Below are positions 16,389 to 24,936 of a stretch of 36,494 nucleotides of DNA, in pieces. The position numbers and the translations under genes are program-made. The notes below the pieces were generated by a model. It did no database searches, was not told the DNA's origin, and worked only from the letters and a program-made list of their open reading frames with translations. This DNA comes from Parvibacter caecicola. Its GTDB lineage: Bacteria; Actinomycetota; Coriobacteriia; Coriobacteriales; Eggerthellaceae. The DNA lies in the NCBI RefSeq assembly GCF_003725335.1, contig NZ_QIBY01000022.1, positions 1 to 36,494 of the forward strand. Reading direction: 5' to 3'. Each line of letters begins with the position of its first letter. Positions within the stretch are counted from its first letter, which is position 1.

Positions 16389-16985
16389 CTATCTGCTTCC
16401 CAAACGTTTCAGGGCATATTGTAGCAGCGCCCCCTCGGCCGCCCCCTCAGGAGCCCCCTTCAGGGCCGCATCCGCTTCGGCGGAAGTGAAGCCCATGGCC
16501 AGCAGCGCCTCGGTGGCGCCGGCCAAGGCGGCGCTGTTGGCAGCGGGAGCGCCCGCTCCTTCATCGAACAGGGTTTCCAGTCCCCGCTCCAGCGTGCCCT
16601 TCAGTTCCAAGATGATGCGCTCGGCCGTTTTCTTCCCTACGCCCGGGATACGGGCCACCCGCGCGGTGTCCTGGGCGGCGATGGCGTCGGCCAGCTCGCG
16701 CGGGGTGTAGGTGGAAAGGGCCGCGAGCGCCATTTTCGGCCCTACCTTCGATACGCCGATCAGCTTCTCGAACAGCGCCTTCTCCTCTTCGGAGAGGAAA
16801 CCGTACAGCCCCAAGCCGTTGTCGCTCACCGAGAGGTACGTGAGCACCCGCACTGGCTTGCCCACCTCCAACTTGGCCAGACTGCCGCCGGGCATGGCCA
16901 CGGCGTAGCCCACGCCGCACACATCGATGTAAGCGGTGGCCGGCGGCACCACTGCCGCCACTTCCCCGCTGAGAAACGCTATCAT
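16389..16985 (-). CDS. ruvA: Holliday junction-binding protein RuvA
   Basis: 198 residues. RuvA tetramers hold the Holliday junction and load RuvB. The N-terminal OB domain begins MIAFLSGEV. The two helix-hairpin-helix motifs are seen as LIGVSKVGPKMALAAL and ARIPGVGKKTAERII. The C-terminal RuvB-binding three-helix domain contains AEADAALKGAP. Its ATG overlaps the ruvC TGA (ATGA, 16982-16985), so the two are translationally coupled. Confidence 0.97.
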   Translation of the reverse strand: MIAFLSGEVAAVVPPATAYIDVCGVGYAVAMPGGSLAKLEVGKPVRVLTYLSVSDNGLGLYGFLSEEEKALFEKLIGVSKVGPKMALAALSTYTPRELADAIAAQDTARVARIPGVGKKTAERIILELKGTLERGLETLFDEGAGAPAANSAALAGATEALLAMGFTSAEADAALKGAPEGAAEGALLQYALKRLGSR

Positions 16986-17476
16986 GCGTACCCTTTCGCT
17001 TCATGGGTCACGTAACAGATGGCCGCCGCCAAGGCGTCGGCCGCATGGTCGGGCTCGGGCACGGAAGGCAGCCCCAGAAGCTGGCGCACCATGTACTGCA
17101 CCTGCGCTTTGTCGGCCGTGCCTTCCCCCACTACCGCCATCTTGATTTGGTTGGGGGCGTACTCGCCCACCGAAAGCCCCATCTCGGCGCAGGCCACCAG
17201 CGCCGCGCCGCGGGCTTGGCCCGTTGCGAAGGCGGCCGTCACGTTTTGCCCGAACCACACGGTTTCTATCCCTACGCAGCTAGGGTGAAACCGCTCGATG
17301 ACGGCTCCTATCTGGTGGTGCACCTTCAGCAGCCGCTCGGCTAGGGGCGTATCGGCGCCGGTGGCAACGCAGCCGTAAGCCACGCAGCTAAGCCGCGCGC
17401 CCCGCTGCTCCACCACGCCCCAGCCGGTGTGGGCCAGGCCCGGGTCGATTCCCAATATGATGCGACTGTCCGCCAA
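16982..17476 (-). CDS. ruvC: Holliday junction resolvase RuvC
   Basis: RuvC is the endonuclease that cuts Holliday junctions. Acidic active-site residues are visible: Asp in IILGIDPG, Glu in VGIETVWFGQ, and the Asp pair in PDHAADALAAAIC. The TTG at 17476 (protein start ADSRIILGIDPG, 164 residues) was chosen over the ATG at 17515 for two reasons. That ATG is part of a well-formed -10 box TATGAT, and the segment between the two lies in a terminator-like hairpin. E. coli RuvC likewise starts only a few residues before IILGIDPG. The start remains inferred. It is the first gene of ruvCAB. Confidence 0.92.
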   Translation of the reverse strand: MADSRIILGIDPGLAHTGWGVVEQRGARLSCVAYGCVATGADTPLAERLLKVHHQIGAVIERFHPSCVGIETVWFGQNVTAAFATGQARGAALVACAEMGLSVGEYAPNQIKMAVVGEGTADKAQVQYMVRQLLGLPSVPEPDHAADALAAAICYVTHEAKGYA

Positions 17477-17510
17477 AAGAATAAGCCCCGCTTTCCAAAT
17501 CAACGGGGCT
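17475..17510 (-). terminator. terminator-like hairpin upstream of ruvC
   Basis: On the minus strand AGCCCCG (17510-17504) pairs with CGGGGCT (17490-17484) and is followed by TATTCTTTT. It would stop transcripts coming from the SDR gene. The predicted ruvC start site falls inside the first arm, so ruvC transcripts should not form the full stem. Confidence 0.65.
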
Positions 17511-17539
17511 ATCATAGAACATATGTTTGGTGTTCGCAA
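17511..17539 (-). promoter_or_regulatory. ruvCAB promoter
   Basis: Read on the minus strand: TTGCGA (17539-17534), 17-nt spacer, TATGAT (17516-17511). This is close to the sigma-70/SigA consensus with ideal spacing. The start site should be near 17504, about 28 nt before the TTG start of ruvC. Confidence 0.7.
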
Positions 17540-17604
17540 GCACGAATGCCGCAACTTACGACCACCGGGGCGCGAAGGCGGCTGTTTGCGGTTTGCAGCC
17601 GCCC

Positions 17605-18405
17605 CTACGGGCGCAGGCCCATGCCGCCTTCCAGAGTGAGAGTTTCGCCGCTCATGAACTTGAAGTCGGGGTTCGCCAGCTGCACCACCACGCGGCCGAT
17701 CTCGGTTTCCACGTTGCCGTAGTGGCCCATGGGGGGCATGTGCACGTTGGCCTCGAAGGCCTCGGGGTAGGCCTCCTGGAAGTTCTCCAGTGCTGCCGTC
17801 CACGCCAGCGGGCACACCACGTTCACGTTGATACCGTCGGGGCCCCACTCGGTGGCGGCCACGCGGGTAAGGCCGCGGATGCCTTCTTTCGCCGCCGCAT
17901 AAGCGCATTGACCGTAGTTGCCGAACAGCCCCGCGCCGGAAGCGAAGTTGATCACCGAGCCCTTTGCCTCCTTCAGGTGCGGGTAGCAGGCCTGCATGTA
18001 GTAGAAAGTGGCGTAAAGGCCCGAATAGATAGCCAGGTCGAACTGGTCGGTGCTGTGGTCGGCCAAAGTGACGCCGGAAGCGGAGGCCTGGGCGTTGTTC
18101 ACCAGCACGTCGATGCGGCCGAACTTCTCAATGGCCCGGTCCACCACGTTCTGCACCACCGCTTTGTTGTCAGCGCCGGCGTTCACATCGGCGGGCACCA
18201 CCAGCACCTGGATGCCGAACTCGGCCTCCAGCTTCTCCTTCGCGGTTTCCAGCTTCTGCACATTGCGGCCGGTGATTACCAGGTTGGCGCCTTCCTTGGC
18301 ATAGGCGGTGGCGATGCCGTAGCCAATGGAGCCGGCGCTGCCGTCTTTGAGCGCCGCGAAACCGGCACCGGTGATGATTGCGGTTTTACCTTCGAGAAAA
18401 CCCAT
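17605..18405 (-). CDS. short-chain dehydrogenase/reductase (SDR)
   Basis: 266 residues, classical SDR length. Catalytic Tyr-x3-Lys is YAAAK in CAYAAAKEGIRG, with Ser in NFASGAG and a NNA motif (LVNNAQAS). The nucleotide-binding glycine loop is unusually long: TGAGFAALKDGSAGSIGYG in place of TGxxxGIG, an insertion of about 9 residues. It should oxidise or reduce an alcohol/ketone with NAD(P); the substrate cannot be read from sequence. Gut Coriobacteriia carry many SDRs including bile-acid hydroxysteroid dehydrogenases, but nothing here proves that. ATG 18405 has AAAGGAGG just upstream. It appears monocistronic, with terminator hairpins downstream. Confidence 0.9.
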   Translation of the reverse strand: MGFLEGKTAIITGAGFAALKDGSAGSIGYGIATAYAKEGANLVITGRNVQKLETAKEKLEAEFGIQVLVVPADVNAGADNKAVVQNVVDRAIEKFGRIDVLVNNAQASASGVTLADHSTDQFDLAIYSGLYATFYYMQACYPHLKEAKGSVINFASGAGLFGNYGQCAYAAAKEGIRGLTRVAATEWGPDGINVNVVCPLAWTAALENFQEAYPEAFEANVHMPPMGHYGNVETEIGRVVVQLANPDFKFMSGETLTLEGGMGLRP

Positions 18406-18542
18406 GGATCCTCCTTTGGGGATATGCGCGCAGCCCCTACCCATTGGGGGCTAAGGCCCACGCGCGCCTGCATGTTTCCACCCTACCACGGGTTTTTGCG
18501 CCAATGTTTCCGGCATGTTGCGCGGGTGCAGCGACGACCGAG

Positions 18543-18584
18543 AAAAAACACGAAGGGCGCCAACCCTGCGGCCGGCGCCCTTCG
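18543..18584 (-). terminator. intrinsic terminator of yebC
   Basis: On the minus strand CGAAGGGCGCC (18584-18574) pairs with GGCGCCCTTCG (18561-18551), followed by TGTTTTTT. Classical form, 45 nt after the yebC stop. Confidence 0.88.
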
Positions 18585-18629
18585 GAAAGCTTGTCCTTGT
18601 CCGGCGAGAAGCCGCACAAAGCCGAACAG

Positions 18630-19430
18630 CTACTCGTCCAGCGCCTCGGCAATCTCGTCAGTGATGTCCATGGTGTGATACACGCTCTGCAAATCTTCCA
18701 GCTCTTCCAGCTTGTCGATGAGGCGCATCACCTTTTTGGCATCCGACACGGAAACCTCGGTGGGAGTGGTGGGGATCATGGTCATCTCGGCGCCCTTCAC
18801 CTGCACCCCTTGCGCTTCCAGCGCCTTCACGGTGGCCATGAGAGCGGAAGGATCGGTGTAGACGATCCACTCGTCGTCGGCGTCCTCGTAATCGTCGCCG
18901 CCGGCCTCGGCCACGGCCATCATGAACTCGTCCTCGTCGGCAGCGGCACCGTTGGGGCCGATGGGGTTCTTCTTATCGCCGGTTTCCACCTCTTTGGGCA
19001 CTTGCAGCTGGCCCTTGCGCTCGAACTGGAAGGCCACCGAGCCGGAGGTGCCCAAGCTGCCGCCCGCATGGGAGAACGCGCTGCGCACATCGGCGGCAGT
19101 GCGGTTGCGGTTGTCGGTAAGGGCCTCGCAGTACACGGCCACTCCGGCCGGGCCGTAGCCCTCATACACCACGGTTTCGTAGTTGGCGGCGTCCTTGCCA
19201 GAGCCGAAGGCCTTGTCGATGGCGGTCTTGATCTTATCCTTGGGCAGCGAATAGCCCTTCGCCTTCTCGATGGCGGCGGCCAGGGAGGCGTTGTTCTCGG
19301 GGTTAGGGTCGCCACCTTCCTTCGCCGCTACGGTGATGTTGCGAGAAAGCTTGGAGAACAAAGCCGAGCGCTTGGCGTCCTGCGCGGCCTTGCGGTGCTT
19401 GGTGGTAGCCCACTTTGAATGCCCAGACAT
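18630..19430 (-). CDS. yebC: YebC/PmpR family protein
   Basis: 266 residues. The start MSGHSKWATTKHRKAAQDAK is diagnostic of the YebC family, and the acidic C-terminus matches its usual end. YebC proteins act as DNA-binding regulators or, as recent work indicates, assist translation of proline stretches. One departure is a longer central loop rich in Gly/Asp (around residues 140-165, KNPIGPNGAAADEDE and GGDDYEDADDE). ATG 19430 has AAGGGACG upstream. It is convenient to note that yebC often neighbours ruvC in bacteria; here only the SDR gene intervenes. Confidence 0.95.
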   Translation of the reverse strand: MSGHSKWATTKHRKAAQDAKRSALFSKLSRNITVAAKEGGDPNPENNASLAAAIEKAKGYSLPKDKIKTAIDKAFGSGKDAANYETVVYEGYGPAGVAVYCEALTDNRNRTAADVRSAFSHAGGSLGTSGSVAFQFERKGQLQVPKEVETGDKKNPIGPNGAAADEDEFMMAVAEAGGDDYEDADDEWIVYTDPSALMATVKALEAQGVQVKGAEMTMIPTTPTEVSVSDAKKVMRLIDKLEELEDLQSVYHTMDITDEIAEALDE

Positions 19431-19820
19431 AAACGTCCCTTCTAAATGCGAACAAAAATCCAACCGAGAATAATACCACATCGCCCGCGCCTGCGCCCAG
19501 CGCGTTGCCCTGTTGCGGGAATAGGCCCGCGAGATGCACAAACGCCCGCGGCGCCTTGGCGCGCCAGCCGCCAACAATCTGATGGTGTTTTAACTGCCAA
19601 GCCCCGTTTCACCCTTGTTTTGTACAGGAAGAGAGTAGAATTGAACGTTGACGCAGGAAGGATGCGGAGCCCCCTGCAGTGTGCCGCATTCCGTCCCGCC
19701 AACCGCACTTCCCCGTAGCGCTTTTAGGCCTTCGCCTTGTTCTTGCTCCCTCGCGCAGCTGACAGCCTTACGGATACCTGCCCTCACAAACCGGCGCCGC
19801 GTGCGCCCGAAAGGCTGATT
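19431..19820. other. intergenic region between divergent yebC and M16C peptidase genes
   Basis: No gene is recognised. It should hold both promoters. A TATTAT box reads toward yebC near 19470, and TAGAAT reads toward the peptidase near 19634 with a poor -35. An imperfect hairpin GATGCGG/CCGCATT lies around 19661-19693 in the peptidase leader. A GAAAGG site precedes the ATG at 19821. Confidence 0.35.
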
Positions 19821-22784
19821 ATGTCTTCCATTGCCGATGCCGTTGCCAAAACGGCCGAACAAAACGGATTCCAGCTGCTGAGCAGCCAACCCCTCACCGA
19901 GATTGACGGCACTGCCCACGTGATGACCCACACCGCCTCGGGCGCCCGGCTGCTGTACCTGCGAAACGACGATGAGAACAAGGCGTTCTCCATCTCCTTC
20001 AAAACCCCCGCCGCCGACGACACCGGCGTCTTCCACATCCTGGAGCACTCGGTGCTGTGCGGCTCGGACAAGTTCCCGGTGAAAGAGCCCTTCGTGAATC
20101 TGCTGAAGAGCTCGATGCAGACGTTTTTGAACGCCATGACCTTCCCGGACAAAACCATGTACCCGGTGGCCTCCACCAACGAGCAAGACCTCGAAAACCT
20201 GATGGACGTGTACCTGGACGCGGTGTTCCACCCGCTGATTTACCAGAAGCCCACCATCTTCCAGCAGGAAGGGTGGCACCTGGAGGTGCGGCCCTTGGAA
20301 GACGAGCCGCTGGAAGAGGCGGCAGGCGATGCGCGGGCGGGGCTGGCCTACAACGGCGTGGTGTTCAATGAGATGAAAGGCGCCCTGTCCGACCCCGACT
20401 CGGTGCTCTACGACGCGCTTTCGGCGGCACTGTTCCCCGACACCACCTACCGCTTCGAGTCGGGCGGCGTGCCGGAGAGCATCGTGGACCTCACCTACGA
20501 GCAGTTCCTGGACAACCACCGGCGCCACTACCGCCCCGACAACAGCTACATCGTGCTGTACGGCAACCTGGACCTGGAACGGTTTCTGGGCTTCATAAAC
20601 CGCAACTACCTGGCCCCCCTGGCGGCCCAGTCGGCCGCCAGCGCCCCCAACCCCCTGCAGCTGCAGGCGCCGGTGCGGGCGCTGGGGGTGCGCAAGCCCA
20701 TGGCCACCGCCCCCGAGAACGCCGCCTGCGCCGCCGCCTTCGTGGCCGGCACCGCCCACGACCGGCGCCGGGTGCTGGCCTGCGACATTCTGCTGGACGC
20801 CATCATAGGCTCTAACGAAAGCCCCATGAAGCGGGCGCTTTTGGACGCGCAGCTGGCCGACGACGCCGGCGCGTTTCTGGCAGATGCCATGGCCCAGCCC
20901 TTCGCCGTCATCCAGCTGAAGGGGCTCAGGCCCGGCAAAACCGTGGAGGACCTTCACGCCCTGGTGCAAAAGGAGGCCCAGCGGCTGGCCGGCGGCGGCC
21001 TGGACCGCGAGCTGGTGCGCGCCGCCCTCTCCCACGCCGAGTTCGTGATGCGGGAGCGCAACTTCGGCTACCCTGACGGCGTGCTGCTTTCCATGTCGGC
21101 CCTTTCCGGCTGGCTGTACAACGAGGCGGACGCCATCAGCTACCTGCGATACGATGAGGACTTCGCCGCCCTGAAACAGGCGCTGGACGAGGGCTACTTC
21201 GAACAGCTGCTGCGGGAACTGGTGCTGGAGAACCCCCACATGGCCACCGTCGAGCTGGTGCCCCAAGAGCAGCCGGAGGACGGGAAGCTGAAAGCGGCCC
21301 TGGCCCAGATGGCCGACACCATGAGCGAAGACGAGTTGGCGGAAGTCGAGCGGCAAGAGGCCGAGCTGCGGGCGGCCCAGGACCAGCCGGACAGCCCTGA
21401 AGTCCTGGCCAGCCTGCCCACCCTTTCGCGGAACGACATCAAGGCCATGCCGGCCGAGCCCCCTTGTGCCATGGCCGACAACACCCCCATCCCCTGCCTG
21501 CGCCACACCATCCCCACCCGCGGCATCGTGTTCGCCTACCGCTATTTCGACCTGTCGCGCCTCTCCTTCGAGGAGCTGCCCTACGCCACCATCCTGGCCA
21601 TGGTGCTGGGCAAGCTGGACACCGCCCAGCGCACCGCCGCCGAGCTGGACACGCTGGCCCAGTCGAAGCTGGGCAACCTGGCGTTTTTCACCGAGGTGCA
21701 CGAAGACGCCCTGGAGCGCACCTCCTACACGGCGAAGTTCGTGGTGAGCGTGTCTTGCCTGTCGGAGAACATCGACTGCGCCGCCGAGCTGCCGGACGAG
21801 ATTCTGCTGGAGAGCAACTTTCACGACTACGGCAAGATCCGCGACATCCTGAACCAGAAGCGGGTAACCATCGAGCAAGGCTGCACCAACGCCGGCCACA
21901 GCGCCGCCATGGCCCGCGTGGCCTCTTACTACCTGCCGGCCGCCGTGGTGCGCGAGCAAATGGGAGGCATGGACTTCTACTTCTTCCTGAAGGATCTGAT
22001 CGAGCACTTCGACGAGCGCAAGGAAGCCCTGGCCGAAAGGCTGCAGGAAGTGGCCAAGCGCCTGTTCACCCGCGACGGCTGCATCGTCAGCTTCACCGGC
22101 TCTGACGAGGACTTCCAACGGTTCTGGGCCATGGGGCCTGCGCTGAAGCTGGCCAACTCCGCCGTGGCCGCCCGCCTCATCGCCGCCAAGCCCACCCCGA
22201 AAAACGAGGCCTTCATCGTGCCCAGCGACGTCAGCTACACCGCCATGGGCTACGACCGGCGCCTGTTCGACGGCCCCTTCACCGGCGTGTGGATGCTGGT
22301 GAGCCGCATCCTGTGCTACGACTACCTGTGGAACGAAGTGCGGGTGAAGGGCGGTGCCTACGGGGCCGGCTTCCAGATGACGCGCCCTGGCTCGATGCGC
22401 TTCTACTCGTACCGCGATCCCCACATCGACGAAACCATCGCCCGCTTCGAGGGCTCTGGCGAATGGCTTTCCGCATTCGCACCGGCCGCCGACGAGATGA
22501 CCGGTTACGTGGTGTCCACCGTGGCGGGCATCGACACGCCGCTGAAGCCGCGGGAGATGATGCGCCGCCAAGATGCCCAGTTCTTCCAGCACCTGGACAA
22601 GGAACTGCGAGAGCGCATTCGCAGCGAAGTGATCAACGCCACCCCCGAAGCAGTGCGCGATTTGGGCCCCGCCCTCACCCGCGCCACCGATCACCGCATG
22701 ATCTGCACCGTGGGCAGCAAGGAGCTCATCGAAACCAGCGCCGAGCCCTTCACCGTAATAGACCTCTTCAACAGCGGAAACTAA
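19821..22784 (+). CDS. M16C zinc metallopeptidase (PreP-like, insulinase superfamily)
   Basis: 987 residues, the length expected of single-chain M16C 'presequence protease' enzymes, which enclose and degrade peptides in a clamshell chamber. The inverted zinc motif HxxEH is HILEH (His72, Glu75, His76). The third ligand is Glu184 in VVFNEMKGA. Other family marks are FPVKEPFVNLLKSSMQTFLN and, in the second half, RVKGGAYGAG, the substrate Tyr/Arg region. There is no signal peptide, so it should be cytoplasmic. ATG 19821 has GAAAGG 7 nt upstream; the frame is open 84 nt further up to an ATG at 19737 with no ribosome site. Monocistronic, flanked by a large inverted repeat. Confidence 0.95.
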   Translation: MSSIADAVAKTAEQNGFQLLSSQPLTEIDGTAHVMTHTASGARLLYLRNDDENKAFSISFKTPAADDTGVFHILEHSVLCGSDKFPVKEPFVNLLKSSMQTFLNAMTFPDKTMYPVASTNEQDLENLMDVYLDAVFHPLIYQKPTIFQQEGWHLEVRPLEDEPLEEAAGDARAGLAYNGVVFNEMKGALSDPDSVLYDALSAALFPDTTYRFESGGVPESIVDLTYEQFLDNHRRHYRPDNSYIVLYGNLDLERFLGFINRNYLAPLAAQSAASAPNPLQLQAPVRALGVRKPMATAPENAACAAAFVAGTAHDRRRVLACDILLDAIIGSNESPMKRALLDAQLADDAGAFLADAMAQPFAVIQLKGLRPGKTVEDLHALVQKEAQRLAGGGLDRELVRAALSHAEFVMRERNFGYPDGVLLSMSALSGWLYNEADAISYLRYDEDFAALKQALDEGYFEQLLRELVLENPHMATVELVPQEQPEDGKLKAALAQMADTMSEDELAEVERQEAELRAAQDQPDSPEVLASLPTLSRNDIKAMPAEPPCAMADNTPIPCLRHTIPTRGIVFAYRYFDLSRLSFEELPYATILAMVLGKLDTAQRTAAELDTLAQSKLGNLAFFTEVHEDALERTSYTAKFVVSVSCLSENIDCAAELPDEILLESNFHDYGKIRDILNQKRVTIEQGCTNAGHSAAMARVASYYLPAAVVREQMGGMDFYFFLKDLIEHFDERKEALAERLQEVAKRLFTRDGCIVSFTGSDEDFQRFWAMGPALKLANSAVAARLIAAKPTPKNEAFIVPSDVSYTAMGYDRRLFDGPFTGVWMLVSRILCYDYLWNEVRVKGGAYGAGFQMTRPGSMRFYSYRDPHIDETIARFEGSGEWLSAFAPAADEMTGYVVSTVAGIDTPLKPREMMRRQDAQFFQHLDKELRERIRSEVINATPEAVRDLGPALTRATDHRMICTVGSKELIETSAEPFTVIDLFNSGN

Positions 22785-22805
22785 CCCGCGCCCGCAACAC
22801 GCATT

Positions 22806-23007
22806 GGGGAGCCCTCCGGGGCGCTTCGCCGGACTTTGGGCGCCCCGCCAAAGAACGCGGCCCATAAGGAGGCGGCAATGCGAGTCCGCAGTCGTTGATT
22901 CGGGGAGCCGGCGCCACTGACCTGCGCCATTTTCGCCGCCTCCCCCGGCCGCGTTCGACGCGGGAAAAAGCGCCCAGCGTCCGGCGAAGCGCCCCGGAGA
23001 GCTCCCC
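22806..23007. repeat. large imperfect inverted repeat (~200 bp), MITE-like
   Basis: The outer 37 nt (22806-22842) match the reverse complement of 22971-23007 at 34 of 37 positions. Pairing continues inward at GAACGCGGCC and GAGGCGGC with small gaps, so almost the whole element could fold back on itself. It lies between the M16C gene and the sufB terminator and codes for nothing recognisable. The form is that of a miniature palindromic mobile element; no transposase is near. Confidence 0.75.
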
Positions 23008-23016
23008 TTCTCGGGC

Positions 23017-23047
23017 AAAAAGAAGGGCGCCCAACAGGACGCCCTTC
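23017..23047 (-). terminator. intrinsic terminator of sufCB
   Basis: On the minus strand GAAGGGCG (23047-23040) pairs with CGCCCTTC (23029-23022), followed by TTTTT. It starts 20 nt after the sufB stop. Confidence 0.85.
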
Positions 23048-23067
23048 GTGGTTGCGGCTCTTTCGGC

Positions 23068-23997
23068 TTAACTCAGGAAGTCGTCCAGAATCTCTTTTTC
23101 GGCTTCCTCTTCGGTGAGGCCCAGCGTCATCAGCTTCACGATTTGGTCGCCGGCAATTTTGCCGATGGCGGCCTCGTGCACCAGCAGGGCGTCCTCGCTG
23201 GCGGCCTCGATGCCAGGGATGGCCTTCACCTTGGCGTTGCCCATGATGATGGCGTCGCACTGCACATGGCCGCGGCAGGCGGCTTCGCCGATCACCAGCG
23301 GGTTGAAAATCTGCACCGAGTTGTCCTGGGCCACCGAGCGGGAAATCACCTGCACGGAGGAATCGTCGCCCTTCAGCTCCACTTTCATATTGGACTCGGC
23401 AGTTTGGTTGTCGTGGGTGAGCAGCTTCTCCACCAGCACCAGCTTGGCGCCGGCGGCCAGCTCGGCGTTGGTGTCGCGCACCGTAGAGGTGACGCCGCGC
23501 AGCTGCACCAGCTCCATCTCGCAGTAGGAGTTCTCCTCCATGTACACGTTGGTGGTGGGGTTCAGGATGCGCTCGCCGGTGCCCTCCCCTTCGCCGTAAT
23601 GCTTCTCTACATACACCACCCGGCTATTTTTCCCCAGATAAAAGCTGTGGATGCCGTCGTGTTCGGAGGCCTCGTGGCTGGCGTTGTGGATGCCGCAGCC
23701 GGCCACGATTTTGATATCGCAGTCTTCGCCCACGTAGAAGGTGTTGTACACCACGTCCTTCAGGCCCGACTGGGTGACGATGACCGGGATGTACACGGTT
23801 TCCCCTTTGGTGCCGGGGGCGATGCGGATGTCGATGCCAGGGACATCGGTTTTGGTGGAAATCTCGATGAAAGCGGAGTTGTGGCGTTCTACCAGCTGGC
23901 CGTCGCGGCGGATGTTGAAGGCGCCTTTGGGCATGCCGTGCAGGCCGGCAATCTCTGCCAGCAGCGATTCATCGATGGGAGAAAGGTCTACGCTCAT
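23068..23997 (-). CDS. sufB: SufB-like Fe-S cluster scaffold protein (short form)
   Basis: 309 residues, much shorter than E. coli SufB (~495) or SufD (~420). The C-terminal beta-helix core is intact: GHVQCDAIIMG carries the Cys (Cys247) matching the essential SufB cysteine, and LLVHEAAIGKI carries the matching Glu (Glu275). It should form the cluster-building scaffold with SufC. Only sufC and this gene are present: no sufS, sufU, sufE or sufD lies beside them. That is the layout of the ancestral two-component 'SUF-like minimal system' (SmsCB) described for many anaerobes. ATG 23997 lies 27 nt after the sufC stop, so they form one operon. A terminator follows. Confidence 0.93.
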   Translation of the reverse strand: MSVDLSPIDESLLAEIAGLHGMPKGAFNIRRDGQLVERHNSAFIEISTKTDVPGIDIRIAPGTKGETVYIPVIVTQSGLKDVVYNTFYVGEDCDIKIVAGCGIHNASHEASEHDGIHSFYLGKNSRVVYVEKHYGEGEGTGERILNPTTNVYMEENSYCEMELVQLRGVTSTVRDTNAELAAGAKLVLVEKLLTHDNQTAESNMKVELKGDDSSVQVISRSVAQDNSVQIFNPLVIGEAACRGHVQCDAIIMGNAKVKAIPGIEAASEDALLVHEAAIGKIAGDQIVKLMTLGLTEEEAEKEILDDFLS

Positions 23998-24024
23998 GGA
24001 TTGCTCCTTATGGTGCGGCCTGCG

Positions 24025-24795
24025 CTAGCAGGTGGTGGGGATTTCGGTCAGGTGAAGCTCGGTGGGCGAAGACAGCGGGCAGCCGCCGGGAGACGTGAGA
24101 CGGAAGCCCAGCTGGGGCATCAGCTCGTCGGGGGTGCCGGTGTCCACCACGCGGCCGTCGCGCAGCAGCACGATCTCGTCCGCCAGCTGGATGATGCGCT
24201 CTTGATGGGAGATGATCACGATGGAGCGGCCGTCGCGAGCGGCGTGGATGTCGCGGAAGGTTTCGGTGAGGCGGTCGAAGGACCACAGGTCGATGCCGGC
24301 CTCCGGCTCGTCGTAGATAGCCAGCTTCGGGTCGCGGGCCAGAATGGTGGCGATTTCAATGCGCTTCACCTCGCCGCCGGAAAGCGACTTGTCCACTTCG
24401 CGGGTGAGGTAGCTGGCCGAGCACAGGCCCACCTTCGAGAGGTACTCGTTGCAGGCCAGCATGGGCAGCTTGCGGCCGGCGGCGATGTCCAGCAGCTTCT
24501 TCACCTTCATGCCCTTGAAGCGGGCCGGCTGCTGGAAGCCGTAGCCGATGCCCAGCCGCGCGCGGGCGGTGATGGGCATATGGGTGACGTCTTCGCCGTT
24601 GAACAGGATCTGGCCGGAGGTGGGCTGCTCGATGCCCATGATCAGCTTGGCCAGGGTGGATTTGCCGCCGCCGTTGGGGCCGGTGATGACAGTGAAGCGG
24701 TCGTCGCCGATGGTGAGCGACAAGTCGTCGATGATGCGCTTGGTGGCGCCATCGCCCGCCGGAACCTCGAACACGAGGTTTTTCAATTCAAGCAT
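24025..24795 (-). CDS. sufC: SufC-like Fe-S assembly ATPase
   Basis: 256 residues, ABC-type ATPase of iron-sulfur cluster assembly. Walker A GPNGGGKSTL, signature LSGGEVKRIEIA, Walker B LAIYDEPEAGIDLWSF and the H-loop SHQER are present; DEPEAGIDLWSF is a SufC hallmark. It has no membrane partner and works with SufB in the cytoplasm. ATG 24795 has AGGAG upstream on the minus strand. First gene of the sufCB operon, with a promoter candidate at 24869-24896. No SufR or IscR regulator is next to it. Confidence 0.96.
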   Translation of the reverse strand: MLELKNLVFEVPAGDGATKRIIDDLSLTIGDDRFTVITGPNGGGKSTLAKLIMGIEQPTSGQILFNGEDVTHMPITARARLGIGYGFQQPARFKGMKVKKLLDIAAGRKLPMLACNEYLSKVGLCSASYLTREVDKSLSGGEVKRIEIATILARDPKLAIYDEPEAGIDLWSFDRLTETFRDIHAARDGRSIVIISHQERIIQLADEIVLLRDGRVVDTGTPDELMPQLGFRLTSPGGCPLSSPTELHLTEIPTTC

Positions 24796-24868
24796 GGATT
24801 GCTCCTGTCTGTAAAACAAAAGGATGGGGCCTCTCCCGCCCCTCTTCTGCATCTGTTGAACGCTGGCT

Positions 24869-24896
24869 ATTCTACCCTATTTGGCGGCAGTGGCAA
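24869..24896 (-). promoter_or_regulatory. sufCB promoter
   Basis: Minus strand: TTGCCA (24896-24891), 16-nt spacer, TAGAAT (24874-24869). Good match to the SigA consensus. It lies ~75 nt upstream of the sufC ATG. Confidence 0.6.
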
Positions 24897-24936
24897 CAAA
24901 AGGAACGGGGCGCCCCATGGTTTCCGCGCATGAGAA

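Noticed and set aside
19590-23018. 1142-codon open frame antisense to the M16C peptidase
   Set aside because: It is low-complexity His/Gln/Val/Gly text, the mirror of GC-biased codons, while the plus strand has intact zinc-peptidase motifs.
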